The notes under the pieces: generated by a model
The model's database searches: none
Told to the model about the DNA's origin: nothing
The model's input: only the letters and a program-made list of their open reading frames with translations
NCBI GenBank assembly: GCA_020055645.1
Contig: CM034546.1
Coordinates: 42,098,001-42,162,000, forward strand
Reading direction: 5' to 3'
From: Tomocerus qinae
Taxonomy: Eukaryota; Arthropoda; Collembola; Entomobryomorpha; Tomoceridae
DNA: 64,000 nucleotides
Shown here: positions 1-13,498 of the stretch, piece after piece
Layout: each line of letters opens with the position of its first letter
How positions within the stretch are numbered: the first letter of the stretch is position 1
Made by a program: the position numbers and the translations under genes

Positions 1-3000
1 AATAAATCCCATGTATATTACCCTATTCAGTAATCTTTTCCAGTTCATTTTTAAACCTGACTTTTGTTCGTGGCTGGCGAAGCAGTGAGATGTGAAGAAA
101 ACGTGACTGGAGTAGAATAGGCCACCCAATTAGCTTGCTGGGTTGTCTATGGATTTTCAATCACGATTTCTTTGCAGCTCAATTCTTCGCCATCAATGAA
201 TAAGAGACCAAATAATAGGATTAAAAATGAAGTGGAAAAGATAGCTGAATATGATAATACGCGTCATTTCAAATATTTAATTTTTTAAGGTATATGGGAC
301 TTTGCTTATTTATTGGTAGGAGCGAGGTCTCTACAGACTACTGACTACAAGCACACGTGCACTGTGGTATAGTTTACAGATTGCCTCTGTGGTTACTACT
401 ACAAAAGCTTTCTCATTTAGTCTGCAACTAGTGAACCCACCTAAGGGGACAAATCTAGCACTCAAGAGAAATTCAGCAGGCCATGCATCACAGTAATAAA
501 AACAATTTCGAAATTCGAAACCATCCCATTAGGTTATTATGTTAACTTTGTAACTACAAAGTATATTTAAATTAATATACTTTTATTTTCTACAATGGTA
601 GGCAAAATTAGCTGCAGCGCCCAAATTCCTGATAAAAAGGAATTTTCTACACCAAAATAATAACTGTAGATTGTAGCATCAAATACGGAGAACAATGAAA
701 GACTCTATTTTCCAAAAAGCTCGCACAAATTTACAAAAAAGCTCCCATTGAAAATCAAAACAATTCGATTCCCCGTGGGATTTTGGAAAAACATACAAAA
801 TCCATGAGTACAACTTACGAATAAAATATTTTTAAAGAATAAATAGTGGTACCCAGTACTGTTATTTTTTAATTATACAAAAAGGTGTGCCAACTACCAA
901 AGGAATCAAGAGGGTAGTAAAAAGTAAACCCAGCTCTACTAAATAATGTTGAATAAGTTTGTTGATGTAGCAGAACCATTGAATTGGATTGAAGTTTTGA
1001 AATGCTATTTAATACGCACATTACTATCATTACGAAATGTTCCCTTTCGCTAATCATTTCTATTCGATCACCCCTCACCATTCAACCTTTTTATGTAAAT
1101 TTCTATTTCCATTTTGGTGTTATAATAATAATATGAAACGACTCATTTCGGTTGTTTAGAGGAATTGGTCTTGCGCAATTTGCTTTTTTGCTTCTAAGGT
1201 ACATGTATATATTACGTGTGCAGTTGATGGGAGGAGGAAGGTACTCAAAAGTGTTGCAGTCAGCACTTGCGTTACACATGTGGGAGTGGGCATTGCGTTA
1301 CGCAATATATGCAGGTTCATAGGATGTCCTACCACACATACATATATAGATACATAGATAGATTGGTAAGTTTTTTTCCTTCTGTGTTTATTATATAGAG
1401 ATTGTAAAATAATGTGTTAATATTTACATAACAAAGTAAATTAGTAAAAAAAATTCATCCGCCAACTGCATGTCTTTGTTGAATTTATAATAAATTTGGC
1501 TTCTGTTGCACGACTATGGCGTATAATGTACAATTTCAAAAGCGTAACAACTTACCCCTTAAGCTGAAAAATAGGATTTTGTTATCCTGTTTATTTCCTT
1601 TCAGATGGAATGGAATCCACGAAGCTGACACTTGAAATCAGTATTTACTTTTCAAACGTTTGCGTAGGAATGAATGATTATGAATAATGAAGGAAGATTT
1701 ATATAGTCATGAAATGGAACAGAGAACATGATAAATATTTTAAAGTTGAGATCTACTGCCCCACCGACGAGGAAAAGTGGGTAGCAAAATATGTTGTACA
1801 TATGTAATATAGATAAGAACGGATGTTCATTTTTATTTGCAACTTGCATACAGCTGTGCTGCATGGAAAAATAAAAAAAAGGCTTCCGAGAAAGAGATCA
1901 GAGATAGCACCGAGTAACACAAAGATATCATACATATAATAAATATACATAATTACTCGCTTACACTTTCAGTTCTGGTATTCCCAAGTATTCTGGTATG
2001 AAACTAATACTAATAAACAGGTTCTTAAAACTATAATGCTTGAAGAGTTTAATTTGCGCATTTATAATACAAAGTACATAGGCACTAAATAGGTACTTAA
2101 TACCAATATACAGAAGATACAATTCTTTCTATAGAACGTAATTTCTCTTTCCAAGTCGCAAACACATAAAACTTTGCGAGCCACAGAATGGACTATTTAC
2201 TATAAGTGGGTGAAATAGAGAATTTATAATCCATGCAACTATTACATAAGCATTGTGGAGTATATATAATTTGTTTGTGTTATTGCAAGCCAAAGTCCAA
2301 TGTTTAAGCATCATACATTATGTGTGTAAAATTCGTCAATATTCAGTTATTATCCTATACAGCCAGTATCCATGAATGCATGTATATAGTATAATATAGA
2401 CTTCATAAAGATGCTGACGAACTTTTCATACTGTATGTAGGTAATAATATGAATGATATATGATGGTATCATTCTACACCCTGAAAATCCTGATTGAACA
2501 CGTTGCATACTTATAAATCTTAATTTAAATCCTTGATATACTATATGTATAGACATGTAATTGGTGTAATACCTACTAATGCTTGGTAATCTAGTCTGGA
2601 GATAATGCAATAACGTCATCGTTGGTTTTAAGCGCAGCTGACAACAACGTTCATTCATGATTCATGAGTTCTGTCAGATATGAAAATAATTTTCACAAAC
2701 GTTTTGAAAGGTAGGTACATATCAATAGGAGTGTCACAGACTGTATAGATGTTTAGGTCCAGAATGATTCAGAAGTGGGAAATCAACCTATGGACCTACT
2801 CCTGTTACTCCTGGAATGGGATATTATGATTCGTAGAATAGTTGGATGAGTTGGATTTATAAATCAAAGTACAATTTAACTTGGTTCACATTGCCCCATT
2901 AAAACTATTAGTTGTTCCCCGATTATTTTTGCAATCTTTCTTGCGTAAGTGAAAATGGGAACCCAGTGACAAAATGTAAATGCATTTACATGTAATAATA

Positions 3001-3409
3001 ATGAAAATACAGCAGACCCATGTCAATTAATTATGAATGGAGGTCTGATATAACTTTTATTTTTATGTACAAGACAAAGTTACACTCGCACTCATACACT
3101 CAACATTATAATATTAGTAAACCTTGCTAAAACAAATTTTAGTTTATGAATTAGTCTAATGTTTGAGTTTTAAGCGTGGGAAGTGCCAAACATTTTTAAA
3201 AGCGTAAAAGTAACACAATAATTATACATTCTAATAAGTTTCAATTTTAATGCCTCAAATATTTCAAATCCACCTTTACTCGCTATTGTACATTGTACTC
3301 AATATTTTCGGTTCTCAATTCAAGATTTTGTTGTTGGGTGAAATTTGAAGTATCTAGCTGAATTTTTTATGGTCGTCAGACAATGGTCGCTGTCATGAAG
3401 GTGAAACTA
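1..3409. other. AT-rich region with no recognisable gene
   Basis: No open frame here exceeds about 100 codons and none shows a recognisable motif on either strand. I see no clear tandem or inverted repeat. It is probably intergenic DNA upstream (in plus coordinates) of the ionotropic-receptor locus. Confidence 0.5.
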
Positions 3410-5907
3410 CTACTCTCTAGAAGATGACTTGAACGCGATGACCTTATTTTTGGAACGCAATATAAACCTCAATTTACTTTTAATTTTTGTCTTAATAAAT
3501 TTCAAAGCATTAACGAAAATGTTTTTAATAAGTTTTCGATTTTCCCAAAAGAACGCTGAAAAATATGTGAGAGCAATGCAGAAAGTGATGAAAAATATGG
3601 AGGAAATATTAGAATTTAAAAATGTGACTGGTCGTGGGAGATCTCTTGTCCAGCAGGTTTTGCATTTGGTAAAATTATTTTGCCTAGAATATTCTATCCA
3701 CTTATCAAAAATGCCAGAATGATAAAGGGCAAACAGTCTTGGCCGCAGTAAAGGAGTAAGCATTGGAATTCGATCATTTTTGAAAAAAGTGTAAACAGGT
3801 AATGATAGTAAGGAATTATCCTCAGTTCCGTGATAAAGAGTTTTTGTCGGTTTATCTCCACCATTGTGTGGATTCCAGTAAGAATCATTGAGTAATCGAT
3901 GAAGTCGGGAGCTTCTGAGAATTAGTGCAGAGTTGTTACATTCTGAAATCCATTTTTGAGGAGTTGTGGAAGGAAAATCGGGAGTAATTCCGACAATTTT
4001 CCAAAGATTATCTATTAATGTCAAATGTTTAGAATAACCAATAAATGTATAGGCTTCTCGTAGATTTCCAATTCTATTTAGTATAGAGAAAGCATATTTA
4101 AAGTCAATGCTTGAATTTGTTCCATTATTAAACGCCAATTGCATTGCTGCGGTAATTGCAGTTTGATTTTTGTTTAGAAACAACCATTTTTTACTCAAAC
4201 GACCTTTGCAAAGGTCAGCCACATAAATATTACTTTTATTCTTGCAATAAAATCTTAAAATATTTATTTGCCATGTTTGACTAACTTGGAATGGAGTTAA
4301 ATCATTAATTCCTACAAACTCGCTTAAGGCGATAAACCTAGTTAGATTTGCCATTTGTTCGATAGATTCAATTCTTGTTACAGGTCGGGGTTCAACAAGG
4401 TCTGTGGTGACAATTCCTCTGTACGCGTTTGTAAGAACAATAAACATGAGCAACATCGGACCGATTATCAACTTTATCCAGAGCGTCTTCCCAGCCTTTA
4501 TCGATAAGGAGTAACTAATCTCCAATATATGCATAGCAAATCAAAATAATTGGAACGCTTTCGTCTTGTTTGAAATATATTACCCCATTAACAAATACAA
4601 TTACAGAAAACAAAGAAATTGTTATTCCTAGCCAAGCTTCAGGTTGATAGGGTCTAATATATCCATAAAACGAGAGACTTTCATCTTCCAAAACGACACA
4701 GGAGATGAAATTGTAAGAATCATCCGAGGTTCTTATTATGACAAGATTAGGATCTCTGTCAAATATTAAGTTTTCACATAAGATTTCAATGTCCACAAAA
4801 TTATTTCTGTGAGTCAATCGTTTATAACAGTCACTATTCATATAAATTATTGTAGAATTATTTAAGCTTTCGGCGATAGCAGAAGAAATCGGAAAAGAAA
4901 CACTGTCAAAATTGGCGAAATAATTTGTGAAATAGAAATTCTTCATCGGCGGCCCACAGTAATTCATATTATTGTCATCTTCAGATGTTGGGCTTAGGAC
5001 AATGGAGTTTGCAACGGTACTCTTTCCTATGAATGTTTTTATAGCCATTGCTCGCAGCTGTTGATCAAAACAATCGATTTGGGAGCATAAGAGCTCCATG
5101 CTATAGCCATATTGATTCATCCCTTCAACCACTTGTTGTGGGCAAATAAAATAGATCTCATCTTCATTTGCTATAGAAATCATAAACCAACTACCAAGGT
5201 TTTTTCCATAGAAGTCGGTAGACGTTATTTGAATTTTGGTAGTACCTCTCAAAAATAAATGAGGAACTCTCCATTATAGACTGTAGTGTCTCTTTATCCA
5301 CAATCAAGTACAATGAAGAATGTTCTGCAAAATTAAACCAATTCAGAAAATCGGCGAAACCCTCTTCTTTTCGCCAAGAAAACTCTCCCCCGTCAGTAAC
5401 CATTTCACTGATATGGTGGATTACTACTAGATCCACTAACACATTTGGATTGAAGTTTACTGCAAAGTGCACCACACAAGAAAGACGGCCTTGTAGACTA
5501 ACAGATGATATTTTGCTATAGTTGGAATTTGTCTCGATACATTTACTTCCAAATTTGTGTGCAAGAAATAACAGAGCCCAAGAATGAATTTCGGTCCCAT
5601 GCGGAATGCAATTTATTTCTTCTGCTTTTAATTCCAGGTTCGTAAATGTGTATGGAATCATAATTTCATGTAATTCTGCATTTTGCAATGCTTCCAATTC
5701 ACTTTTGAAACTATGTTTAAAAATCAGGTTGACGTAGCAATCTTTTTCCAAATTCACAATTTCTGACAGTTGCCATCCAGCAGTCAATTCAACGATAAAA
5801 AGAATTATAACCAACATACCCATCATTTTGAATTTGCAAAGTAGTGGAATAGTTTTTGAAGAGCTACGACGTTTTGTCTGTATTAACTGCATAACTTTAC
5901 AGGCCAT
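3410..5907 (-). pseudogene. Ionotropic-receptor-like gene with two frameshifts
   Basis: Three consecutive minus-strand frames together read as one divergent ionotropic receptor of about 830 residues, a ligand-gated channel family used in arthropod chemosensation. The first part (5907 to about 5191) starts at ATG and has a hydrophobic signal-like stretch (MMGMLVIILFIVELTAG). The second (about 5252 to 4515) carries the end of the ligand-binding lobe and a first membrane helix after RPYQPEAWLGI. The third (4534 to 3410) has a helix in GPMLLMFIVLTNAYRG, the second lobe ending ALYHSGIFDKWIEYSR, the last helix and a basic tail. This order (lobe, helix, helix, lobe, helix) fits the family. Adjacent frames overlap and I see no GT-AG intron that would join them. 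Each junction needs one extra base or two missing ones, near 5190-5262 and 4515-4575. Either the gene is dead or the assembly has two indels. No other disabling change was noticed. Confidence 0.7.
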
Positions 5908-7964
5908 ACAAATTTTTCAAAAAATGGAATTTATTTGTGTATAGAGATAACTGTAAGATAATTCAAGAGTAATGGTGTATTTTATTGTAAAATAAGTGCA
6001 CATAAAAATGTCACGACAATGCAGAAATGAAAACTAATAACTGCTTCTTGCCCAGCTAAAGAATGCTGTTGACTTTGCGTACTTATTTTCCAAGAAGTAA
6101 AATACCATCTACAATTTATAGCTGTAATTTTTCTCGTGTAAATCGTAATTTTGTCTGTAATTTTAATTTCTAATGAAAACTGATTCTAATGAAACTAACA
6201 GGTTTTTTTGAAGTTTGATTATAGGCGTTTTTCTTCAAGAACTTAAACATCAACATTTGTGATAAAAGGCACTTTTACACTAGTTATATATCTGTCTGTG
6301 TGTTTTTTCTCTAGAATAGAACGCTAAACATTCAGAAGTCAAATAACGTCTAGAACCGAAAAATATTGAAATAAGAGTAAAATATTGCGGTATAGAATTG
6401 TAACGTTGTTTTCCCTAATCAAAATCTTCTAATAGGGAGGGAATCGTTTGGGTGATGTATTAGTACTCGCTTATTATTTACTATATGTCGTAGGCTATAA
6501 GTTATATATTGTGTCATATACCCATACCAATGATATTATTCTTATAAAGCCATTCGGTCATAGTTTTCTTAAGGAATTCTTTATTTATATAAAGGTAGAC
6601 AGGAAATAGGTGATAGGGTTATACAATACATATTGTTAAAACACAATCCTACTTATTATATTTATACTAATAATGGATAAAGATAATATTGGTATGTAGA
6701 TTATGTCCTCCTATTATCCATATACTTTAGAATATAGTCTTAACTACAGTAACAGCATAATTATTATTAAACAGTAGCCCTCTGTACGGCAAATCAACCA
6801 TCTCATACGCGTCTCCAGTATCCGTTCATATAAGAGATCCATACCATCCCATACGTACATTTGAGTACTTTTATACTCATTCAACGCATCGGGACAACAG
6901 GCTCTCTATACCTATCTCACAATTAACATCTGCCACGTTACATTTATATGGTCAACATGAGCCCTCAAGTCAAGTGATATTCTCACAGTGACGAGTGCTC
7001 ACTCACATATCATTTCTTTATACATTGGTCAGATATAATTATAATCTCATCTTCATACGTACACATACGCACACATACAGACTCATACTTTTCGACTCAA
7101 CTCATACATACACATACATATACAAACGGATAGGAATACACACTAGCAGTCCTTCGATTTGCTCTAGCATGAGTAATATACATCTCTCATTATGGACAAG
7201 CTTTTAACACTGTCCTACTAGAGATTGCATAACACTACTAAAGTCCTAGGTACCTAATACTAGACTTAAAATTTAAGCTATCTGCACTAAACTCAGCAGG
7301 CACTAGTTGCCCGACTGAGTGACCCAAAAAGAGTGACTTCTTGAGCTTCGGGTTCGTCTTTTATACGAGGGAGCGGATGAGGGAGAGCTTGCTTTTACTA
7401 TAAAACCGATTCAGACTATAAATAGTACAAGAACATATCTGTAATAGTAAAACACATGCACGTTCCTTTCACGTGCACTGCAAGTCTCTTTTGAGTGCTC
7501 ACCCCTCCACAATAAGTATCGGGTTACATAACACGAAAGCTAAAATTCACATGCAATACACAATTCACATTGCGGTTGCTACAAATACACATACTTAAAA
7601 TATAAGGTCCATATAAAAATCATTACAGAATAAGACTCGTAAATATCTCACATACTGTGACTCTCTATGCCCAATCGATTTGCATATAACTAAGACAGAC
7701 AATACCAATCTAAGATAAGCCATGTCAATGATTAAAACGGTCAAATTAGAAAGTTTTTGGTTTCCACTACCATGATTTTAGTATAAGCTGTAACTGAGTA
7801 TTTATTGTCGAATTTGTTTTTTAAAGACAGCAAATTATTTCACTTTCAAAAATGAGTTAAATTTGCAAATATGGTGCATAAGCTTTGGAAATTTTGACCA
7901 CTATTTGGACACTGACACGTTTCTACCGTAGTGACTACTGTGGGTTTAAAACAAGACCCATGAA
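5908..7964. other. Intergenic AT-rich DNA
   Basis: No supported gene. A short open frame around 6995-7207 consists of CA/TA-rich low-complexity sequence (acacatacgcacacatac type) and is not credible as coding. Possibly old transposon debris; nothing decisive is visible. Confidence 0.4.
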
Positions 7965-8480
7965 CACTGACTTTTTATCGAATGTAAAAACAAACGCCGC
8001 GCCAACAAGTCGTAAGAGCACGTAATATTCTCTGAATTATTAAAATGGTGTTCTTATTGACTTAGTTTATTTACTTTAATCGCAGACACTTACTTCAGAA
8101 AAAAGGACGTTTATGTTGATGCCTGTAAGTGACTAAGACTAAGACTATTATATCTCGTAAATGTAATTATGTAGCTTTTCTGTAAGTACTTTTAATATAT
8201 CCATTTAATACAAAACCAATAACAGAGGGACTCACAGGGACATTAAATATTATAAATATAGTAATACAAATTTCGATGCTTGAAGCCTGGCTTGAATAAG
8301 CGGTGGTAAGGCCAGTTGGGATTGAGATGAGACAAGACAAGGGCTAATAAATACCTAACCCCAACCGACCTTTTACATTTCACAATCGACCTTTTACAAT
8401 CGATTTAGTTTAATACCAAGAATTTTGACTTGTTTCATAACAGAGTTTCATATACTGCATGGCTGATGTATGAGAAGTGA
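7965..8480. repeat. Dispersed flank module M, copy 1
   Basis: This block begins at tttttatcgaatgtaaaaac and includes the segment taagcggtggtaaggccagt near 8300. It recurs near 30012-30480 and 42944-43400. The other two copies share one left junction, following ggacttgctcttctac, so those two arose by duplication of an already rearranged segment. No coding capacity is seen. Confidence 0.65.
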
Positions 8481-9039
8481 GAAGTTTTGCAATTTTTTCC
8501 ACCCTGAACTCATTTTATATAGTCTTCACTTTTGACAATTAGAGAATGAAGGCAGTTAAAAAGATTTTTTCAATTAGCTATTTGTCACTAAATTTACTCT
8601 GAAAATGATGTAATTGAACATCTACTTTAAACAGTAGTTCGAAAGTCAGCAATTTGTTCATAGTCGGGAATTTTGTTCCCAATTGCAAATCAATTAATGG
8701 ATATAATAAGTCATTTGTGAACTTCGACTACTGCAAAATACTAATACAAGGTAATTATCTTCCATACTAGGTACGGATAAATTGCGATTTAGAATTTGGA
8801 GGACTATAGCAAATGTAATTAATACGCTTCAAACTTTAAGATGAGGAAAATCATATACTCTTGGTATATAAAATATTAAAATTAGTTTAAAAGATTTAAA
8901 TCGCGATATTAAAGAGAAACCATATGATACTTTATTACATAGAAGAGGCAGTATTATTTTCTACAATAGAAATTAAACCATATCACGTATAAAAACTTAC
9001 TAATGGTGTATATGTTTCGGTAAAATTAGTATATTTTTA

Positions 9040-9600
9040 TACTTACACGCACAAGATCCTTCATCTATAAAATTATACTCTACTATTTAAGGTAAATTGT
9101 CAGTTTTCATCCAATTAAAATATTTGATTTTATCTAATGAACTTGGCATGGGAAGTACTTAGTTTTTTTTACCCCTAAAGACAAAATTGTTACTCACCGT
9201 ATAATAATGGGATAATATTAAATATTTTAGTGTTAAGCGGATCGGTGTTATTCTATTTCCATGTTAGATGAATTCAACCGAATCCATCTTTTGACAGCCT
9301 GCGCTTGAAGAAATTTTAGTACAAGTTTTAATTCTTATAGGGCAGGTATTTAAACCTATCCCATCCGTGCCTAAGCTATCAGCTTTTAAATATAATATAA
9401 TGGAAAGCGATTTAATTTAAAGTTAAGACTTTTGATTTGTATCCTATAATTGTCTTAGTCTTAAATGGCAATTTATACTTCCGAATTATAAAGCTACAAT
9501 TTATTCGGTCGTTGATAACCAACAAAATAAAAAATTATATTATTAGAATCAGCTAATATTGAAACCTTATTTCAGAATCCTAAACTTCAGGTGTTTAGTC
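9040..9600 (+). repeat. Receptor 5'-flank module P, orphan copy
   Basis: Module P is the stretch that precedes the receptor genes. Landmarks in order are cctataaaattatac-like sequence, a short conserved reading frame, ctaagctatcagcttttaaa, and caatttattcggtcgttga. This copy is not followed by receptor exons. At least 15 full or partial copies lie between 9 and 45.1 kb, more than twice the number of receptor loci. Confidence 0.65.
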
Positions 9601-10075
9601 TTAACATTAATCAATAGAGATTGATGCCGTTTTCAAATATTTAATTAAAAATAGCTGTTCGTCACGATGTTTAAATCTGCAAATATTTAATTTGATTTAA
9701 TTAGATTCAATTGGACATTTCCTGTAAACAGTAGGTAGGTCAATTTAGATCAGTAATTTCATCATAGTCTGCGATTGCTGTCAACGGCAAATCAATTCAT
9801 GGACATAACCCATATAGAAATTTTAACTGTACGGTTAAATACTATTAATAGGTATTTATATTCCTTGCTAGGTGTAAACGACTTGCAATATACAGTTTTG
9901 AAGACTATAGCCAATGTAAATAATACGCTTCAAACACAAAGGTGCCAGAAATTATAAATTATACTCAATAACTGATTCTTTGGTGTATAAAATATTAAAA
10001 TTACTTTAAGAGATTTAAATCATGATATTAAAGAGAAAGAATATGATACTTTATTACATAGAAGAGGTAGTATTA

Positions 10076-11263
10076 TCATGACTAAAGTATAAAGGTAATC
10101 TGGCTCACGCGCATTGAATAATGAATGTTTTTAATAATGTTCCCCAAAGCAGTTTACCCGAAGCCCACTATTAGCAAAGTGTCTTTGTCGAGTAACTTCG
10201 GAAGGCACCCGACAATAGCATGTTGCGTGTGGTGGACGTCGGGTAAACTGCTTTGGGGCACATTTAAATACCTCTGTATGTACGTATGTTTGTATGTGTC
10301 TATATGTACAAATGAGCAGAGCCCCCAGCCGTGATATTTAGTGGCGGCGGCGGATGATCCCCTATTTTTCGTCGGTTGAGCCACTTTCACCTTGGCCGAG
10401 GTTTACCGGTGGCGGCTGATAAATATCATTTTTAAAGTATAAACGCAAAGTTTGGACATGTGTAGTGAAATATTTCTTACGTTTTTAAGTATGCTTCATA
10501 CCAACGCACCATAGATGTAAACATAACCATCCACATTCCCATCCGGATGTTTGGATGGGCTGGAAGGACAATAACTTTGATGTCGGTAATGGCTGGATTG
10601 GATGGAGGCAATTTCTTAAATCTTGATGATGGGCTGGATGGGATGGGTTCAGTAGCCTGGATGGTCATTTCATTATAGGCTGGATGGAAAGGAGTTGTTT
10701 GTCATATCCTTTGGAGTGAATCGAACAACTCGAATAATCGAATAGCAATCAATAGACCCCATACTATCTAAGAAGCTTATTTTTACGACCACAAGCTTTG
10801 AAATAGCCGACCGTAAGAAATGACATGTTATTTTTTTAATTCGCATTCAAACAAATACAAATAAATGTTCGAATTAAGCAACCTGTACGTAGATACTTGT
10901 TACGAAATATTCTTTAAGCTTCTAAGCTTTGATATCGAGGATGTTTGGTTTGCTGGATGAGAACCAATACCTTCCCATCCGGATGTCATGATGGGTTAGG
11001 TGGGATGTATCAAAATATATTCATCAATAACCTATCTATCTCTATCATACCAATAGTATAAAGCTGAAGTGGAATTGCGCAATAAATAAAGGGATGGATG
11101 AAATTCGTGTTAGTACGCCGTGCACGCCGCGCAGGGAATTTATGAAATTTTCTACGGTTGAAATCTTCGGCCTGTCATTGAATTTCGGGCTAATATGCAG
11201 TCGCTAGAATATTACATGTTTCAACATTATTCTAGCACATCTTATGTGCTAGGTTTCACCTAG
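10076..11263 (+). mobile_element. Non-autonomous Helitron
   Basis: The element sits between A (10075) and T (11264) with no target duplication. It begins with TC and ends with CTAG (11260-11263). A 9-bp hairpin (CTAGCACAT, loop CTT, ATGTGCTAG; 11232-11252) ends seven bases before the terminal CTAG. These are the standard Helitron ends (5'-TC, 3' hairpin, CTRR, insertion into AT). The uninterrupted paralogous site is present near 8948 (gcagtattattttctac). No Rep/helicase coding region is present, so it would need a partner in trans. The interior includes a nested inverted repeat at 10139-10262 and GGATG-rich sequence around 10490-11000. Confidence 0.8.
10139..10262. repeat. Short inverted-repeat element nested in the Helitron
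   Basis: The left arm cccaaagcagtttacccg and its reverse complement at the right end flank about 65 bp. The arms are roughly 20-27 bp and slightly imperfect. It resembles a small MITE, but I could not see a clear target duplication. Confidence 0.5.
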
Positions 11264-11329
11264 TTTTCTATAATAGGAATTAAACCATGTCATGTATTAA
11301 ACTTACTATGGTGTATATGTTTCGGTAAA

Positions 11330-12000
11330 ATTAGTATATTTATAGACATAAACTCACAAGATTCTTCATCTATAAAATTATACCTAACTATTTAAGGTAA
11401 ATGTCCTGAGTTATCATTCAATTAAAATATTGGATTTTATCTTATGAACATGGCATGGGTAGGACTTAATACTTTTCTTTTACTTCTAAACACAAAAGCG
11501 TTACTCGCCGTATTATAATGGGATGTTAAATATTTTAGTGTTGGTAGTTAAGCGAATTGGTGTTATTCTATTTCCATGCTAGATGAATTTAACCTAATCC
11601 ATCTTTTCAAAGTCTGCGCTTGTAGAAATGTTAGTACAACTTTTAATTCCTATAGGACAGGTATTAAAACCTATCTGTGCCTAAGCTATCAGCTTTTAAA
11701 TATAATATAATGGAAAGCGATTTAATTTAAAGTTAAGACTTTTGATTGGTTTCCAATAATTGTCTTTGTCTTAAAAGGCAATTTATACTCTCGGATCATT
11801 AAACTACAACTTATTTGGTCGTTGAATTCCAAGAAAGCTAGAAATAATGTTATTGTAGAGTCACCTAATATAATGTTGAGACAATTTTTTTGGAATCCTA
11901 AATTTCAGGTGTTTATTCTTGACATTTATCAGTAGAGATTGAGGCCATTTTTCAAAATTTATTGAAATAGCTGTTCATGGAAAATTGTATAACTGAAAAG
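11330..12000 (+). repeat. 5'-flank module P in front of receptor A
   Basis: All landmarks of the module are present and receptor A exon 1 follows directly. Promoter and 5' UTR signals for the family should lie in this type of sequence, but I cannot identify a specific core promoter element. Confidence 0.6.
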
Positions 12001-12110
12001 GATTTAATTGAATATTTCCTGTAAATAGTTAGTTAACAGGTCATCAATTTGCTCATAATCTATGATTGCTCCCAATTGCAAATAATTTTAATGAACATAA
12101 CAATTTGACA

Positions 12111-13498
12111 ATTGTAAAAGCCATTTCGAAAGCAATATTTTCGTGGTATGTGAAGTGGGGCAATTTGTGCGGAGGTGTGCCTTATCATTGGCATTGGAAT
12201 TCAAGTTGTTCTGAAAAATATTTAGAATGGTCTACAAATAAATGGGTCAAGTTGAAATGGTATCTTTTTGTGCTGTATACACACATTTATTGGTTTTATC
12301 TACTGGCCAGAGCTATATATGAAACATTTCATGGCAACCCCATTTATATTGGCTTAAGTTACGTCTGGGTTTTAGCAGTGGCCATTCTGGTGGTCTTTAT
12401 TCACGTAACAATATTCAAGAGGAATACAATGAAAACACTAAACGTCATGTTTAGGACACTCTCTCAATTGCGAAGTAAGTTAATACCTAAACATGTTACT
12501 GATAATACGAATTATAATGTAATTATATAAAATAATATTATCATGAAATATAAACTGACGACTACTACATGTTGTAATTTGTTTAACGCATAATTATTGT
12601 TTTTCATTAGAGAAATACTTTAAAAGGAAATATCGAAACAGGGTAGATGCAGTAGATGTATCCCTCTTACTGGGATTTCTAGTTGCCGTCACGTATCCAA
12701 TCGTATTTGGATGTGGAATATTCATAATTCCATTCAGTCCATTATTCATAACGTCGCTACTTGACCCTACCGACTTCAGCTATTTCTTCTTCACACTTTT
12801 GGCGTCACTCCATATTTGGTTCGCCTTTTGTGGATTTGGATTAGCATTTTTTCATGTGGCAGTTGCAGTTTTGTGTTGCCCTAATTTTAAAGTTTTCTTT
12901 GATGAATTGAGGTAATTTTAAGTTAAGCAACACCAATAAATTTACTTTATTGACATATACTGATAACATAATAAGAATTTTTCTAAATCTATTGTAGTTT
13001 TGGGAGAAAACATTACCGAACGGAAGATACATTTAGAGATTCGGCAAACGTATCCAAAATCTATCGATTATTACAGCTAATTGTCATCGGTGCCAACAGC
13101 GTGTACAATGTTAGTTTTTTCGTTTGCAACTTCTTATTCAAAAGGCAACTCTACTTGGCTAACTATTTACTCTTCCTGCACCATTCTCGTATGGATAGTG
13201 TCATGTTAGTACTGTGTTATTGCTGTGGGCTATCTTAATGTCAATTGCCTGGTTGATAGTACTTTTCACGACTTCTGTGGTATTTGAATCGTCCCTCTCA
13301 TGTATCCAGTCTTGGAAACACTGTTCAGTTTCTTATCGTTCCAACAACGAAAAAGTCATTTTCAAGAAATTTGTTAAATCTTCTCCACCGTGTAAATTTT
13401 ATATTGGCCGATTTGCAATCATAAGGAGAAACAAACTAATCAAATTTTTATATTCTATTAGTTTGGGTACAATGCAGGCAATTTTAACATTCGGCTAA
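12111..13498 (+). pseudogene. Seven-helix chemoreceptor, array copy A (pseudogene)
   Basis: Homologues of all three receptor exons are present (12111-12474, 12611-12911, 12998-13498) with intact GT-AG sites. Two lesions break it. The start codon used by the other copies (ACAATGGTAAAAGCC) reads ACAATTGTAAAAGCC here, and a TGA lies in frame upstream at 12063, so no in-frame ATG remains near the start. In exon 3, two extra bases near 13220 (gtgttattgctg against gtgtttgctg in copy C) shift the frame into a TAA about 20 bases later. Exon 1 also has an extra HW pair of codons and lacks one Leu codon compared with copy F. It is of the same subtype as C and E (exon 3 with NVSFFVCNFLF). Confidence 0.8.

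Noticed and set aside
6995-7207. Small plus-strand gene
   Set aside because: The frame is made of CA/TA-rich low-complexity DNA.
10125-10390. Overlapping plus and minus open frames
   Set aside because: They span an inverted-repeat element inside a Helitron; the reading frames follow from the palindrome.
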